Positions 1-8,849 of a DNA stretch of 64,000 nucleotides are shown in pieces; position 1 is the first letter of the stretch, and each line of letters opens with the position of its first letter. The notes below the pieces were generated by a model. That model ran no database searches. It worked only from the letters and a program-made list of their open reading frames with translations, and was not told the DNA's origin. This stretch comes from Pigmentiphaga litoralis. GTDB taxonomy: Bacteria; Pseudomonadota; Gammaproteobacteria; Burkholderiales; Burkholderiaceae_B. Made by a program: the position numbers and the translations under genes. The stretch covers positions 3,012,120-3,076,119 of the forward strand of contig NZ_BMXQ01000001.1 in NCBI RefSeq assembly GCF_014651835.1, given 5' to 3'.

Positions 1-2
1 AC

Positions 3-1121
3 AAGCAACGGTGGTTGCCCAGCGAGAGGAAGCCGTGGTCGTCGCCCACGGCCACGCTGGACGCGAGTGCGGCGATGGCGTCCATCCCTACGGTAATGAT
101 GTGGGACGACCACGACATCTTCGACGGCTGGGGCTCGTACAGCTGCGAGATGCAGAACAGCCCGCTCTTTCAAACGCTGTTTCACCACGCGCGGCGCGCC
201 TTCTGGGTGTTTCAGATGCAGCATGCGCTAGCCGACTTGCCCGAGCTCGAAGACACGACTCCGGCGGGCTTTTCTCGCCAGGACCCATTGCTCAAACCCA
301 TCATATGGAGCCAGGCGCTCGCCAAGGATGCGCTAGCACTGCCCCTGCTGGACGGCCAGCCCGGATTCACGTCGGCCTACGCCATCGGGCCGGTGGCGCT
401 CGTGGCGGCCGATCTGCGCACCGAGCGCTCGCGGACTCAGGTGTTGGGCTGGGACACCTGGGGCCAGATTAAGAGATGGACCGGCAGCCTGGAATCCGGC
501 AACGCGGGCGCACAACCCAAGAGTACGTGCGAGCACCTGCTGTTCATGTCCTCGGTGCCAGTGGTGCACCCGAAGCTACCCTTGGCGGAGCTGTTCATGG
601 ACAGGTTAGGGCAAGACCACGTCACGGACAGCAATGCCGACGATTTGAAAGACCACTGGTCCCATGACGACCACGAAGGTGAGCGCAAGCGACTTTTGGA
701 GGTGCTCTCCCAGCTGGCTCGTGACAAAAAGATCCGCGTGTCTCTGGTGTCCGGCGACGTGCATGTAGCGGCGTGGGGCACGGCCTACCGAAAGGACCTG
801 CCCGCTGCAGAAACCTGGTCCCAGATACATCAGTTCACCTCGTCTGCTGTGGTTCACCCTTCGCTCGTGGGCGTGATGGAGCGGCTGTTCCTCTCTTGGC
901 TGAACAGCAATGCCAAGCAACCGCAGAACATCGACGTGCAGTACGTCGCACAGGTGATGCCTTTCCCCGGGCACGACAAGCACGTCATGGCGACGCGCAA
1001 CTGGCTGGCGTTGGAGCTGGACATTGGTTCGGCTGAGGGGTGCAAGCTGTGGGCGACTTGGCGATGTGAAACTGAAAACAGCTTCTCGAATCACTTGCTC
1101 GCAGTTGCACCCATTGCATGA
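3..1121 (+). CDS. PhoD-like metallophosphatase, C-terminal part (cut by the window edge)
   Basis: The reading frame is open to the left edge, so the true start lies outside the window and the TTG at 15 is only the first possible internal codon. The family hallmark PTVMMWDDHDIFDGWGS is near the left end. A later segment, VSLVSGDVHVAAWG, fits the C-terminal metal-binding histidines of PhoD-type phosphodiesterases/alkaline phosphatases. These enzymes hydrolyse phosphate mono- or diesters with a bimetal centre and are often exported, but the N-terminus needed to judge export is missing. The next gene starts about 650 bases later, so no operon partner is visible. The family call is firm; the substrate is unknown. 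Confidence 0.85.
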   Translation, partial: KQRWLPSERKPWSSPTATLDASAAMASIPTVMMWDDHDIFDGWGSYSCEMQNSPLFQTLFHHARRAFWVFQMQHALADLPELEDTTPAGFSRQDPLLKPIIWSQALAKDALALPLLDGQPGFTSAYAIGPVALVAADLRTERSRTQVLGWDTWGQIKRWTGSLESGNAGAQPKSTCEHLLFMSSVPVVHPKLPLAELFMDRLGQDHVTDSNADDLKDHWSHDDHEGERKRLLEVLSQLARDKKIRVSLVSGDVHVAAWGTAYRKDLPAAETWSQIHQFTSSAVVHPSLVGVMERLFLSWLNSNAKQPQNIDVQYVAQVMPFPGHDKHVMATRNWLALELDIGSAEGCKLWATWRCETENSFSNHLLAVAPIA

Positions 1122-1773
1122 GGCCCCGGAAGTTCTCTGTTACCAATGGCTGCGCTTGACCACGGGCACTCCATCATCAACAGGTCGCCCAAACCCGCGC
1201 GGTTGAAGGAATCGCCTGTGATCGACATGGGTCGTTGCCGTTGCTTTCACCGTCAGAAGCGCAGATCTCTTGCTCGGGAGATGGAGCAATTTGCGAGCAA
1301 GCGACTTTTTTGGCCTCATAGTTAATCGTCGCAAATCATACCGACCATGTGATCGAACTTTAGCCCTTCGCACGGCAATGCTATGAACTTGAGCATGCCA
1401 TCATTAGTGCACTTGCGATGCGACGTTGGACCCCGTCGGTGCCCGCTTCAAGGCGTAACCTGAGCCGGTAGGGGCAATCGCGCCGCACTCCCCCCTCCTC
1501 CAATCTCCCTGGCCGACGCCCTGCCCAGAACGACACCTTCAACCCGCCTGCGAAAGTCGATCGTATTGCGCAAGGGGGCCACTTCTTCGACTACTTCACG
1601 GCCCGCCGCGCCTTCGATGCCTAGCATGCGAAGATCTACATAAACTCGGAGGGCTCAGTGGAACTGTCGATCTCATTAAGTGACGAGATCCAGGGAATCG
1701 GCAGCCGGCCAACTGGTTGGGCAAATTTCTCTCCGACCAAGTAAGCCACAGGTAGTATGACTGAAACTCGTCA
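1122..1773. other. Gap without a recognisable gene
   Basis: All six frames are broken by stops and no frame gives a family I recognise. A short plus-strand stretch near 1540-1622 reads NPPAKVDRIAQGGHFFDYF before a stop and could be the tail of a lost gene, but I cannot name it. This gap is the left border of the defence genes. I saw no tRNA or integrase here. Confidence 0.4.
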
Positions 1774-2715
1774 GTGATCATCGCTGGTCCATCGGACGCG
1801 GGTAGCCATCCAACTCACAATAATGACCTAAACTGCGCGAGGCGCCGATACTGCGTAATCGAATTTGTCACGGTGCGCTTGCCAGCGAGCCATGACTGCA
1901 TTGGTGTCGGACCGATTGATCGGGGGAGCGCCGTGGGACTGTATGAGAGGTGGTGCGAGTCCACCAAAGAAAAAGACAAGCGCAGGCATTATTGGACCTA
2001 TGTCGAGAAAGATGGCGGCCGCGACGAAATCAGCGACGACCTCGCCGAAACCATCCGCTCGCACTACGATCAACTCGAACGCATTGCCGAGGACGTGAAG
2101 CGACTCGGATACGATGTCGCTAGTGAAATCCTCAACGCCGCAATGCCTCAAACGCCCAGGGGTCGATCCGGCGACCTCGGCGAAATCCTCGCGACCGAAC
2201 TGGTCGAGGAAGAAATCGGCCTTCGCGTCCCCGTGCGCCGCCTCCGCTACAAGGACGGCCGCAACATGGCTATGCGCGGTGACGACTTCATCGGCGCCGG
2301 ATACGATGCGGCCGGCGAGAAGCTTTGGCTCCTGAAAGGCGAAGCCAAGAGCAACAAGGCGCTCTCTGGGACCACCGTCACGAGCGCCCGCAAGGTACTT
2401 AACCGCGACAGCGGCCGTTGCACGCCAGACTCCCTGCTGTTCGTCGCCAACCGCCTGTTAGAGAGCAATACCCCTGCCGACTACGAATTGGGGCGTAGCT
2501 TGCGCGACGAAATCGGCTTGAAGTCGTTGAGCGCCGATCGCATCGACCACATGCTCTTCACCGTCTCCGGCAACGGCCCACACGCCTCGTTGAAAGCGGA
2601 TCTCGACGCCACTGGGGCCAACCGGGACCACTACGTCGTGAACATCCACGTCGAAGACCACCAAGACTTCATCGCAGGCATGTTCTTGAAGGCGGAACAC
2701 CTTGGAGACGACTGA
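1774..2715 (+). CDS. hamA: HamA, Hachiman defence nuclease subunit (DUF1837)
   Basis: In known Hachiman systems HamA is the nuclease effector, held in check by the HamB helicase and released during phage infection. The sequence shows the DUF1837 pattern: RSGDLGEILATELVEEE, then GDDFIGAGYD followed by LWLLKGEAKSNK. The Asp and the E-x-K are placed as in a PD-(D/E)XK nuclease site, so it appears intact. The frame opens with GTG at 1774, but about the first 27 codons do not look like protein; translation may begin nearer VIEFVTVRL, for example at the GTG at 1873. The 3' end overlaps the helicase gene by 14 bases, which suggests coupled translation. The system call rests on this nuclease-helicase pairing. 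Confidence 0.82.
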   Translation: MIIAGPSDAGSHPTHNNDLNCARRRYCVIEFVTVRLPASHDCIGVGPIDRGSAVGLYERWCESTKEKDKRRHYWTYVEKDGGRDEISDDLAETIRSHYDQLERIAEDVKRLGYDVASEILNAAMPQTPRGRSGDLGEILATELVEEEIGLRVPVRRLRYKDGRNMAMRGDDFIGAGYDAAGEKLWLLKGEAKSNKALSGTTVTSARKVLNRDSGRCTPDSLLFVANRLLESNTPADYELGRSLRDEIGLKSLSADRIDHMLFTVSGNGPHASLKADLDATGANRDHYVVNIHVEDHQDFIAGMFLKAEHLGDD

Positions 2716-5700
2716 CGAGTTGACCGCCTTCCTGGCGACCGCCACCGCTGACGGCATCCTCGGGCGCCTCCTCTATCGCGGCGCGGCTTGGTCATTGATG
2801 CGCGAAGAGGGCGTGTTACCGCAAAACGCGCCGCCGTTTGGCGCAACCATCGAAACCGATCTTGCCGAGCACGGTTTCGCCGTGCTTCGAGGGGCGATGG
2901 CCTTACGCGCTCAGGATGGAGCTTCAGACCTAACGGGCAAGGCCTTCGAGCGAGCCGCCAACGCTTTCGAAGCCCTGGTGCGCAATGGTGACCCTGACGC
3001 GCCCGATCGCGGGTTCCGCCGCACCATCGCTGCCGCGGCCTACCATCTGGCCGGCTTTTCGGCCGTTGCCTATTCGCTCTTCAACGAGACGGCGGAAGAC
3101 CTCAACACCTCGCCGGGCGAAACGGCGATCCGGCACCTGATACTGCGCGATCTCGACCAGCTGCGCGGCTTCGTTCGCGAATGGCTGGACGACGAGGCTC
3201 ACGGCGATGAGCAGATCGCCGAAGCGCTGCGGGGCCAAGACCCCGACGTCGACGAGGTGCTGTCGACCATCCTCAACACGACGATCTGCCGGGCCCTGGC
3301 GTTTTTCGACTTCGCGCTGGAGACAGGCGAGGTCGAGCCGATCGAATCCGCGCGGGACATGCTCGCCACCGCCGTCAGCCTGGCCGACAACGCTAAGAAC
3401 GTCCCTCTGTGGTGGATTTCGAACCTTTGCCGCCATCTGATCGACGATCTGTGGCAGCACTCCCTCCACCAGAACCTGCCGACTGAGCCGCCCGAGGGTG
3501 CAGAGGAAAAGTACCCCGACCTCCGGCGGCTGTTCATCTCCTCGCTCTACGCCCGCAAGACCTCGGAGGTGGAGCTATGGCCCTCGCAGCGCGAAGCGGC
3601 CCAGCGCTCCACGGACGTCTCGGACGACCTGGTCGTTGCCCTGCCGACCAGCGCGGGCAAGACGCGGGTGGCAGAGATGGCCGCATTGATGACCCTGTCC
3701 ACCGACCGCCGGGTGATGATTGTCACGCCGCTGCGCGCCTTGTCGGCTCAAACCGAACGGTCCTTCAGGAAGACGTTCGCGCCCCTCGGGTTCGGTGTCT
3801 CCTCACTCTATGGTGCCAGCGGCCTTTCGGCCGGTGATGAAGATGTCCTGCGCATTCGTGAGATCATCATTGCGACGCCCGAAAAACTCGACTTCGCGTT
3901 GCGAAGCGATCCGTCGCTGATCGACGATGTTGGCCTGATCGTCCTGGACGAGGGCCACATGATCGGTCCGAGCGAGCGCGAAATTCGCTACGAGACGCTC
4001 GTGCAGCGCTTGCTTCGGCGCATTGACGCGGCCGAACGCCGGATCGTCTGTCTTTCAGCGATCCTGCCGAGCGGAGACGAACTTGACGACCTCACCGCCT
4101 GGATTCGTTCCGACGAACCGGGTGAGCCGGTGCGTTCCGATTGGCGTCCCACGCGCCAGCGTTTCGGGGCACTCACCTGGCGCGGCAAAGATGCGCTGCT
4201 GCGACTTGACCTTGATGACGATGGTCCCTTCCTTGACCAGTTCGTCGTGGAAAAACCTCCACTCGGGCGCGAGAAGAAGCCTTATCCGCGCAAGAACTCG
4301 CACCTCGCTTTGTTCGCGGCGTGGGAGTTTGCAAGCCAGGGCAAGCGCACCTTGATCTTCTCCACCCAGGCGAACTGGGTCGAGAGCTACGGAAAACAGG
4401 TCGTGGACCTTTGCAAGCGTGGCTATCTGGACTCGCTGATAGATGACGAGGCGCCGATCGCCCGTGCCTTAGAGGTTGGCAAGGAATGGCTGGGCGAGGA
4501 TCATCCCGCCGTGGCCAGCTTGAAGGTGGGCGTCGCCATCCACCATGGCCGGCTTCCGAGCCCGTTCCTGCGTGAACTGGAAGTCCTTCTATCCGAAGGA
4601 GTCGTGAAGGTGATCGTCGCATCGCCGACGCTATCGCAGGGCCTCAACCTCAACGCAGCCGTCCTGCTGGTGCCCGCGCTATATCGCGCGGGCGAGAAGA
4701 TAAAAGGCGAAGAGTTTGCGAACGTGGCGGGCCGCGCCGGGCGCGCCTTCGTCGACGTCGAAGGACTGATCGTCCATGTCATGTTCGACCGGGTCAACTG
4801 GCGAAAGAGCGAATGGCGCGGTCTGGTTGCCTCCGCAAAGGCCCGAACTCTGAAGAGCGGCCTCATCCAGATCGTCGCCGAGATCCTTGAACGCCTGTCG
4901 CGCGAGGGCGTGCTGGATCGCGACGACGCCTGGGAATATCTCGCCAATGCCCGCGAGGCCTGGAGATCACTCGACGAGGAAGCCGAGGTGGCCGAGCGGG
5001 TGGCTGCTGCCGTGGAATACGACCCCGACGCCGATGACGAAGACACGGACGACGAGGAAGAATCCATCGACGAGGAGCCGCTGTCTCAACTCGTCGAACG
5101 CCTCGACGCGATCGTGTTCGGCCTGATCGAAGCGCTGGACGCCGACAGCGCCGATCTACCCAAGCTTCTGGACGAGGCGCTCAAGGGATCACTCTGGGCT
5201 CGCCAGATTGCCCGCGAAGACAACGACGTCGCCCCCTTGCACAAGATGGTATTCGAAGCGCGCGCTGACCTCATCTGGAAAACCACCACGGCGGAGGCCC
5301 GGCGCGGGCATTTCGCGATGGGCGTCGGGCTCGAAACGGGCCTCGCCATCGACGCCATGGCCGACGAGTTGGCCGAACTGATCGACCGGGCAGACCAGGC
5401 AGCGCTAAGCGGCGACATTGACGAACTTGTCGACGCACTCGGTGGTCTCGGCGAACGCCTGCTATTCGTGCGCCCCTTCATCTCAGACAAGACGAACGCG
5501 CTGCCGGCGAATTGGAAAGCCATTCTGCACAGTTGGGTGTCCGGCGAGGAGGTCTCCAGGATCGGATCGCAGAACATGCGAGCGGTCGAAGAAGCCTTCA
5601 CCTATCGCCTGGTCTGGGCTCTCGAAGCCGTCCGCACCCGCCGCATGTCTCTTGGCTGGTCGCCGGAGACGGTGGCGGGCGGCGCGGCGGCGGCGGTTGA

Positions 5701-6199
5701 AACCGGCGTCCCGCGATTCATGATGGCAATGCTGATCCGCGCTGGCCTGCCGTCACGGCGCGCGGCGATGGCGGCCATCGAGGAGGCCGAGCCAGTCTTC
5801 GTCACCCCGGCGGAGATGCGGGCCTGGCTCGAATCCGATGAGATTACGGCTTACACGGACGCCGGCGACTGGCCGACGCCCGACACCTCTGCACTATGGG
5901 CGCGCTTCCGAACCGAGGCTCTTAGCGGTGGCATCCAGAAGTGGTCCGTCCAACGCTACAAGCGCCTGCTCGACATCGAGCCCGCTCCGCCCGCCGGCCT
6001 ATACCGGATCGTCACCGACGAGGGGGATGGACGGACCTGGCTTGCAACCCCCGACTACCAGCGGGTCGCTGCCTTCAAGAAGCCGGCGGTCGATCCCAAA
6101 CCCAGCCTTTTCTCGGGCCGCCTGCCCGGTAATACAAGGCTCGTGGAAGCTTTGCGCGTTGGCCGCGGAAAGTTGCGCTGGCCGTCCGCTGATGCTTGA
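2702..6199 (+). CDS. hamB: HamB, Hachiman superfamily 2 helicase
   Basis: This 1165-residue protein is the helicase partner of HamA. Walker A reads LPTSAGKT near residues 314-321, followed by VMIVTPLRALSAQ (motif Ia) and LIVLDEGHM near 412-420 (a DEGH version of motif II). Then come LSAILPSGDE (motif III) and NVAGRAGRAFVD near 673-684 (motif VI), so the two RecA-like domains look complete. A strongly acidic linker (about residues 775-795) precedes a long C-terminal region. Start is TTG at 2702, with an AAGGCGGA ribosome-binding site upstream inside hamA. In Hachiman, HamB is thought to sense aberrant DNA and release HamA. Codon use is high-GC like the neighbours. Confidence 0.85.
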   Translation: METTDELTAFLATATADGILGRLLYRGAAWSLMREEGVLPQNAPPFGATIETDLAEHGFAVLRGAMALRAQDGASDLTGKAFERAANAFEALVRNGDPDAPDRGFRRTIAAAAYHLAGFSAVAYSLFNETAEDLNTSPGETAIRHLILRDLDQLRGFVREWLDDEAHGDEQIAEALRGQDPDVDEVLSTILNTTICRALAFFDFALETGEVEPIESARDMLATAVSLADNAKNVPLWWISNLCRHLIDDLWQHSLHQNLPTEPPEGAEEKYPDLRRLFISSLYARKTSEVELWPSQREAAQRSTDVSDDLVVALPTSAGKTRVAEMAALMTLSTDRRVMIVTPLRALSAQTERSFRKTFAPLGFGVSSLYGASGLSAGDEDVLRIREIIIATPEKLDFALRSDPSLIDDVGLIVLDEGHMIGPSEREIRYETLVQRLLRRIDAAERRIVCLSAILPSGDELDDLTAWIRSDEPGEPVRSDWRPTRQRFGALTWRGKDALLRLDLDDDGPFLDQFVVEKPPLGREKKPYPRKNSHLALFAAWEFASQGKRTLIFSTQANWVESYGKQVVDLCKRGYLDSLIDDEAPIARALEVGKEWLGEDHPAVASLKVGVAIHHGRLPSPFLRELEVLLSEGVVKVIVASPTLSQGLNLNAAVLLVPALYRAGEKIKGEEFANVAGRAGRAFVDVEGLIVHVMFDRVNWRKSEWRGLVASAKARTLKSGLIQIVAEILERLSREGVLDRDDAWEYLANAREAWRSLDEEAEVAERVAAAVEYDPDADDEDTDDEEESIDEEPLSQLVERLDAIVFGLIEALDADSADLPKLLDEALKGSLWARQIAREDNDVAPLHKMVFEARADLIWKTTTAEARRGHFAMGVGLETGLAIDAMADELAELIDRADQAALSGDIDELVDALGGLGERLLFVRPFISDKTNALPANWKAILHSWVSGEEVSRIGSQNMRAVEEAFTYRLVWALEAVRTRRMSLGWSPETVAGGAAAAVETGVPRFMMAMLIRAGLPSRRAAMAAIEEAEPVFVTPAEMRAWLESDEITAYTDAGDWPTPDTSALWARFRTEALSGGIQKWSVQRYKRLLDIEPAPPAGLYRIVTDEGDGRTWLATPDYQRVAAFKKPAVDPKPSLFSGRLPGNTRLVEALRVGRGKLRWPSADA

Positions 6200-6214
6200 A
6201 GCGGAACCGTAGAC

Positions 6215-6919
6215 ATGCTCTATGCCTGGGTCGGCGACCAGAAGCGCGCACCCTTCGCGAAGGGAGAACGGACGACCTGCCCCGACTGCGGTGGACTGCT
6301 CTCCGCCGTCATTCCTGTGGAGAACACGCCTCACTGGCGGCACAAGGCAGGCGACTGCGATCCCTGGAGCGAGCCGGAGGGACCTTGGCACCTCGGCTGG
6401 AAAGAAATTCTTTGACATGTCCTGTCGAGAGGTCGCTCAGCGCGACCCGGCAACGGGAGAGCTGCACCGCGCCGACGTCTTGGTCGGCAGCGGCAGCCGC
6501 GCGCCAGCGTGCTCGAGCTGCAGCACTCCTCAATCAGCGAGGACGAGCGAATCGCGCGAGATGCCTTTTATCGGCGCGGACATCGGATGTTCTGGTTGGT
6601 CCACATCCACAGCGAAAGCTCGTTCCTAGAGACCTATTTCAGCATGTCGCTCGATTTTAGTTCGCGCGTCACCAACCTCGACGGCAAGGAGTTCGCCGTC
6701 ATGCGCTGGATGGGCCCGAATAAGCAATTCATCGAGAAGTGGAAGCGCGCTACCGCCCACGTCTTCTTCAATGCTGGCCCTTACATCTTCTACCTTGCCA
6801 GCCCTGGGGTGGCCGCTCGCCTGGGAGCGCCCCTGCGGCGTGGCGAGTTCGCTCTGTGCACCCTCAGTCGGGATGATTTTCTGCGGGCCGTCCGCTGGGA
6901 GGATGGCGCCCCTTCCTAA
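6215..6919 (+). pseudogene. CoiA-like nuclease family gene with two compensating frameshifts
   Basis: Three frame segments join into one protein. The first (6215 to about 6410) runs from MLYAWVGDQKRAPF to CDPWSEPEGPWHLGWK. The second, in another frame (about 6410 to 6500), reads FDMSCREVAQRD and TGELHRADVLVGSG. The third returns to the first frame with LELQHSSISEDERIARDAFY and continues to 6919. This order (CPxC zinc-ribbon-like pair, WHxxWK, HRADV, ELQHSSIS) is that of the CoiA-like family, which has a restriction-endonuclease-like core. Removing one A near 6405-6410 and adding one base near 6502 restores a protein of about 234 residues. The gene follows hamB by 15 bases, so it would be in the same operon. 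It may be a recent pseudogene or contain two sequencing errors. Confidence 0.75.
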
Positions 6920-7073
6920 GGCCTCGTCCGCTTTGAACCGGGACGCGCATATCGCTTTGGCTAGGAGGAGAGAGATATCCAAACAACCGCGTTACCCTCG
7001 CCTGCTGGCAGCACGACGCCAACTTCGGCATCCGCACCGCTATCGTGGTATCGCGATCATGCCTAGCCATACT

Positions 7074-8849
7074 CTAATCAGGTTGCGCGGGCAGCGCGAT
7101 GACGTTTTCCGCACCGAACAAAGTCGTCAGCCGGGTCATGGCACCAGGGTTAAGAAGCTGTGTGAAGAGCAGCGCTAGGCGAACCTTCGGCCGAGAGCAA
7201 GCCACGTAGAAGAGATTTCGATTGTTTTCGTAGGACTCCAACTTGTCCGCCGGCGGGCCGGCCTCGCTCCATGCGAGCATTTGGGCGAAATCGTACTTGT
7301 TCCAGCCTCTGCCGACGACCACGAGCACATTCTCAAACTCGGCGCCCTTCACACCATGTTTCGTTGCAAACGGCGTATGGCCATCAATGAATCGGTCTAG
7401 CGCTACGACCTCGGAGTAAGAGACAGCCCGCAGCTTGCGCAGTTGGGTGACACGCCGTGACTCTCCGTCGACAGGTTGAGGCCCCGTTTCCGCCAGCAGT
7501 CTTTCACGTTCTTCCACCGCCTCGGGAAGCCGCATGTGTGGCTGCGCGGCGAGAAATTCGATCACTTCACCAATCGATCCAGAAAGCCGTAGCGCGATCA
7601 ACGTCTGCATGGCCTCAGCCCATGCGACCTTGTCCACGTGCTTGCGAATGCGCGGCATGCCCGTGCCGAATCTCTCGAACATCTCGCCGTAACGCCGCGC
7701 TTCGAACGCCGCACAAGCCGGTTCGAGCTGGTCCGTCAGAAACTTGATATGGGGATCATCTTTCTTCAGCCAGGGGTCATTGAACTGACCGTAAATCGGC
7801 GGAATGCTCGCGTATCCTTGTTCGCGAGCCAACACGCTGTGGCTGAGCATGAGTATCTTGGTCTTCCCAATTGAGAAATCCCAGCCCTCGCCGCCGAGCC
7901 GTCTCCTGATGTGACCGAAAAAGGCTCTGGCCGCGTCGGCACTGGTGTCACCTGTCCAGTGGCCACCGCCCTGTCCGGTGCGTCTGACTCCAGGCCATGC
8001 ATTGGTGTGGAAGACGCGCGCTTCGCCTGGCGCGTCAGGGTCGCTCACCATCTGCGGCAGATCGGGGCGCATACGATTCAGCATCTGCACGATTGGGGCC
8101 ACCGAACGGAAGTTGGCGTTCTTGTCGATTACCTCAAGCGCGTCATGCTCAACCGAGCCGCATCCGTCGCCGTAGATTTTCTGCCAATGATCACCGAACA
8201 GTCCAATCAGTGGCCCTTCGCCGCGATCGAGGAACCAGACCTTAAGTGCGTCAACAAACGCTGCGTCTGTGTCCTGGTACTCGTCGATCAGCAGCACCGG
8301 ATAACGTGCAGTTAGCACCGCCCGGAACTTGGGAAATGCCATGACCTGAGTCATCAGGGCCAGCACATCCTCGTGGCGTATGCTGACTCGCTCATTCCCC
8401 ACGCTGGGAAAGCCAAACTCATAGTGCACCCGTCGAGCGCCGATACCACCCGTTGGCTCCAACCTCTCCGCCCATCCGGGCAATCCGGGCACAAGGGCAC
8501 GGAGCGTTGTCTGAAAATCTTGCAGGATCGACCAGCAAAAGCCATGGACGGTCTCTGATCGCACCGCCGGATGCGCCCCGATACGCGAGAGTATTTCGTC
8601 CTTGGCGACGTTCGTGTAGGTGATGCAGCCGACCTGCTGACGCTGGCGAAGAAGCTCCGAGCCGCGACGGTCAATCAATCGGCGAAGCGCCTTGTCGAGT
8701 GAATAGGTTTTGCCCGCACCGGCACCCGCCTCCAAACGAAAGCTTCTCGCTTCGTCGAGGCATGCGAACATCCGTTCAAGCGCGACCCGACCGGCGGCGT
8801 CGGCGGGACTTTCGACGCCATCAGCCATTCTCGCCAGCCTCTGCGACAT
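7074..8849 (-). CDS. gajB: UvrD/Rep-like helicase, GajB-type (Gabija)
   Basis: This is a 591-residue superfamily 1 helicase. Walker A is GAGAGKT at residues 42-48, motif Ia is CITYTNVAKDEI, motif II is LLIDEYQDTD near 189-198, and the C-terminal RNLFYVACSRPKVRLALLF is motif VI. It is the partner of the OLD-family gene just upstream; its start lies inside that gene, with a 29-base overlap. The pair of class 2 OLD nuclease and UvrD-like helicase defines Gabija, which nicks and degrades phage DNA when nucleotide pools fall. It is about 100 residues longer than the Bacillus cereus GajB as I recall it. It converges on the CoiA-like gene, leaving about 150 bases between them with no clear terminator. 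Confidence 0.8.
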   Translation of the reverse strand: MSQRLARMADGVESPADAAGRVALERMFACLDEARSFRLEAGAGAGKTYSLDKALRRLIDRRGSELLRQRQQVGCITYTNVAKDEILSRIGAHPAVRSETVHGFCWSILQDFQTTLRALVPGLPGWAERLEPTGGIGARRVHYEFGFPSVGNERVSIRHEDVLALMTQVMAFPKFRAVLTARYPVLLIDEYQDTDAAFVDALKVWFLDRGEGPLIGLFGDHWQKIYGDGCGSVEHDALEVIDKNANFRSVAPIVQMLNRMRPDLPQMVSDPDAPGEARVFHTNAWPGVRRTGQGGGHWTGDTSADAARAFFGHIRRRLGGEGWDFSIGKTKILMLSHSVLAREQGYASIPPIYGQFNDPWLKKDDPHIKFLTDQLEPACAAFEARRYGEMFERFGTGMPRIRKHVDKVAWAEAMQTLIALRLSGSIGEVIEFLAAQPHMRLPEAVEERERLLAETGPQPVDGESRRVTQLRKLRAVSYSEVVALDRFIDGHTPFATKHGVKGAEFENVLVVVGRGWNKYDFAQMLAWSEAGPPADKLESYENNRNLFYVACSRPKVRLALLFTQLLNPGAMTRLTTLFGAENVIALPAQPD

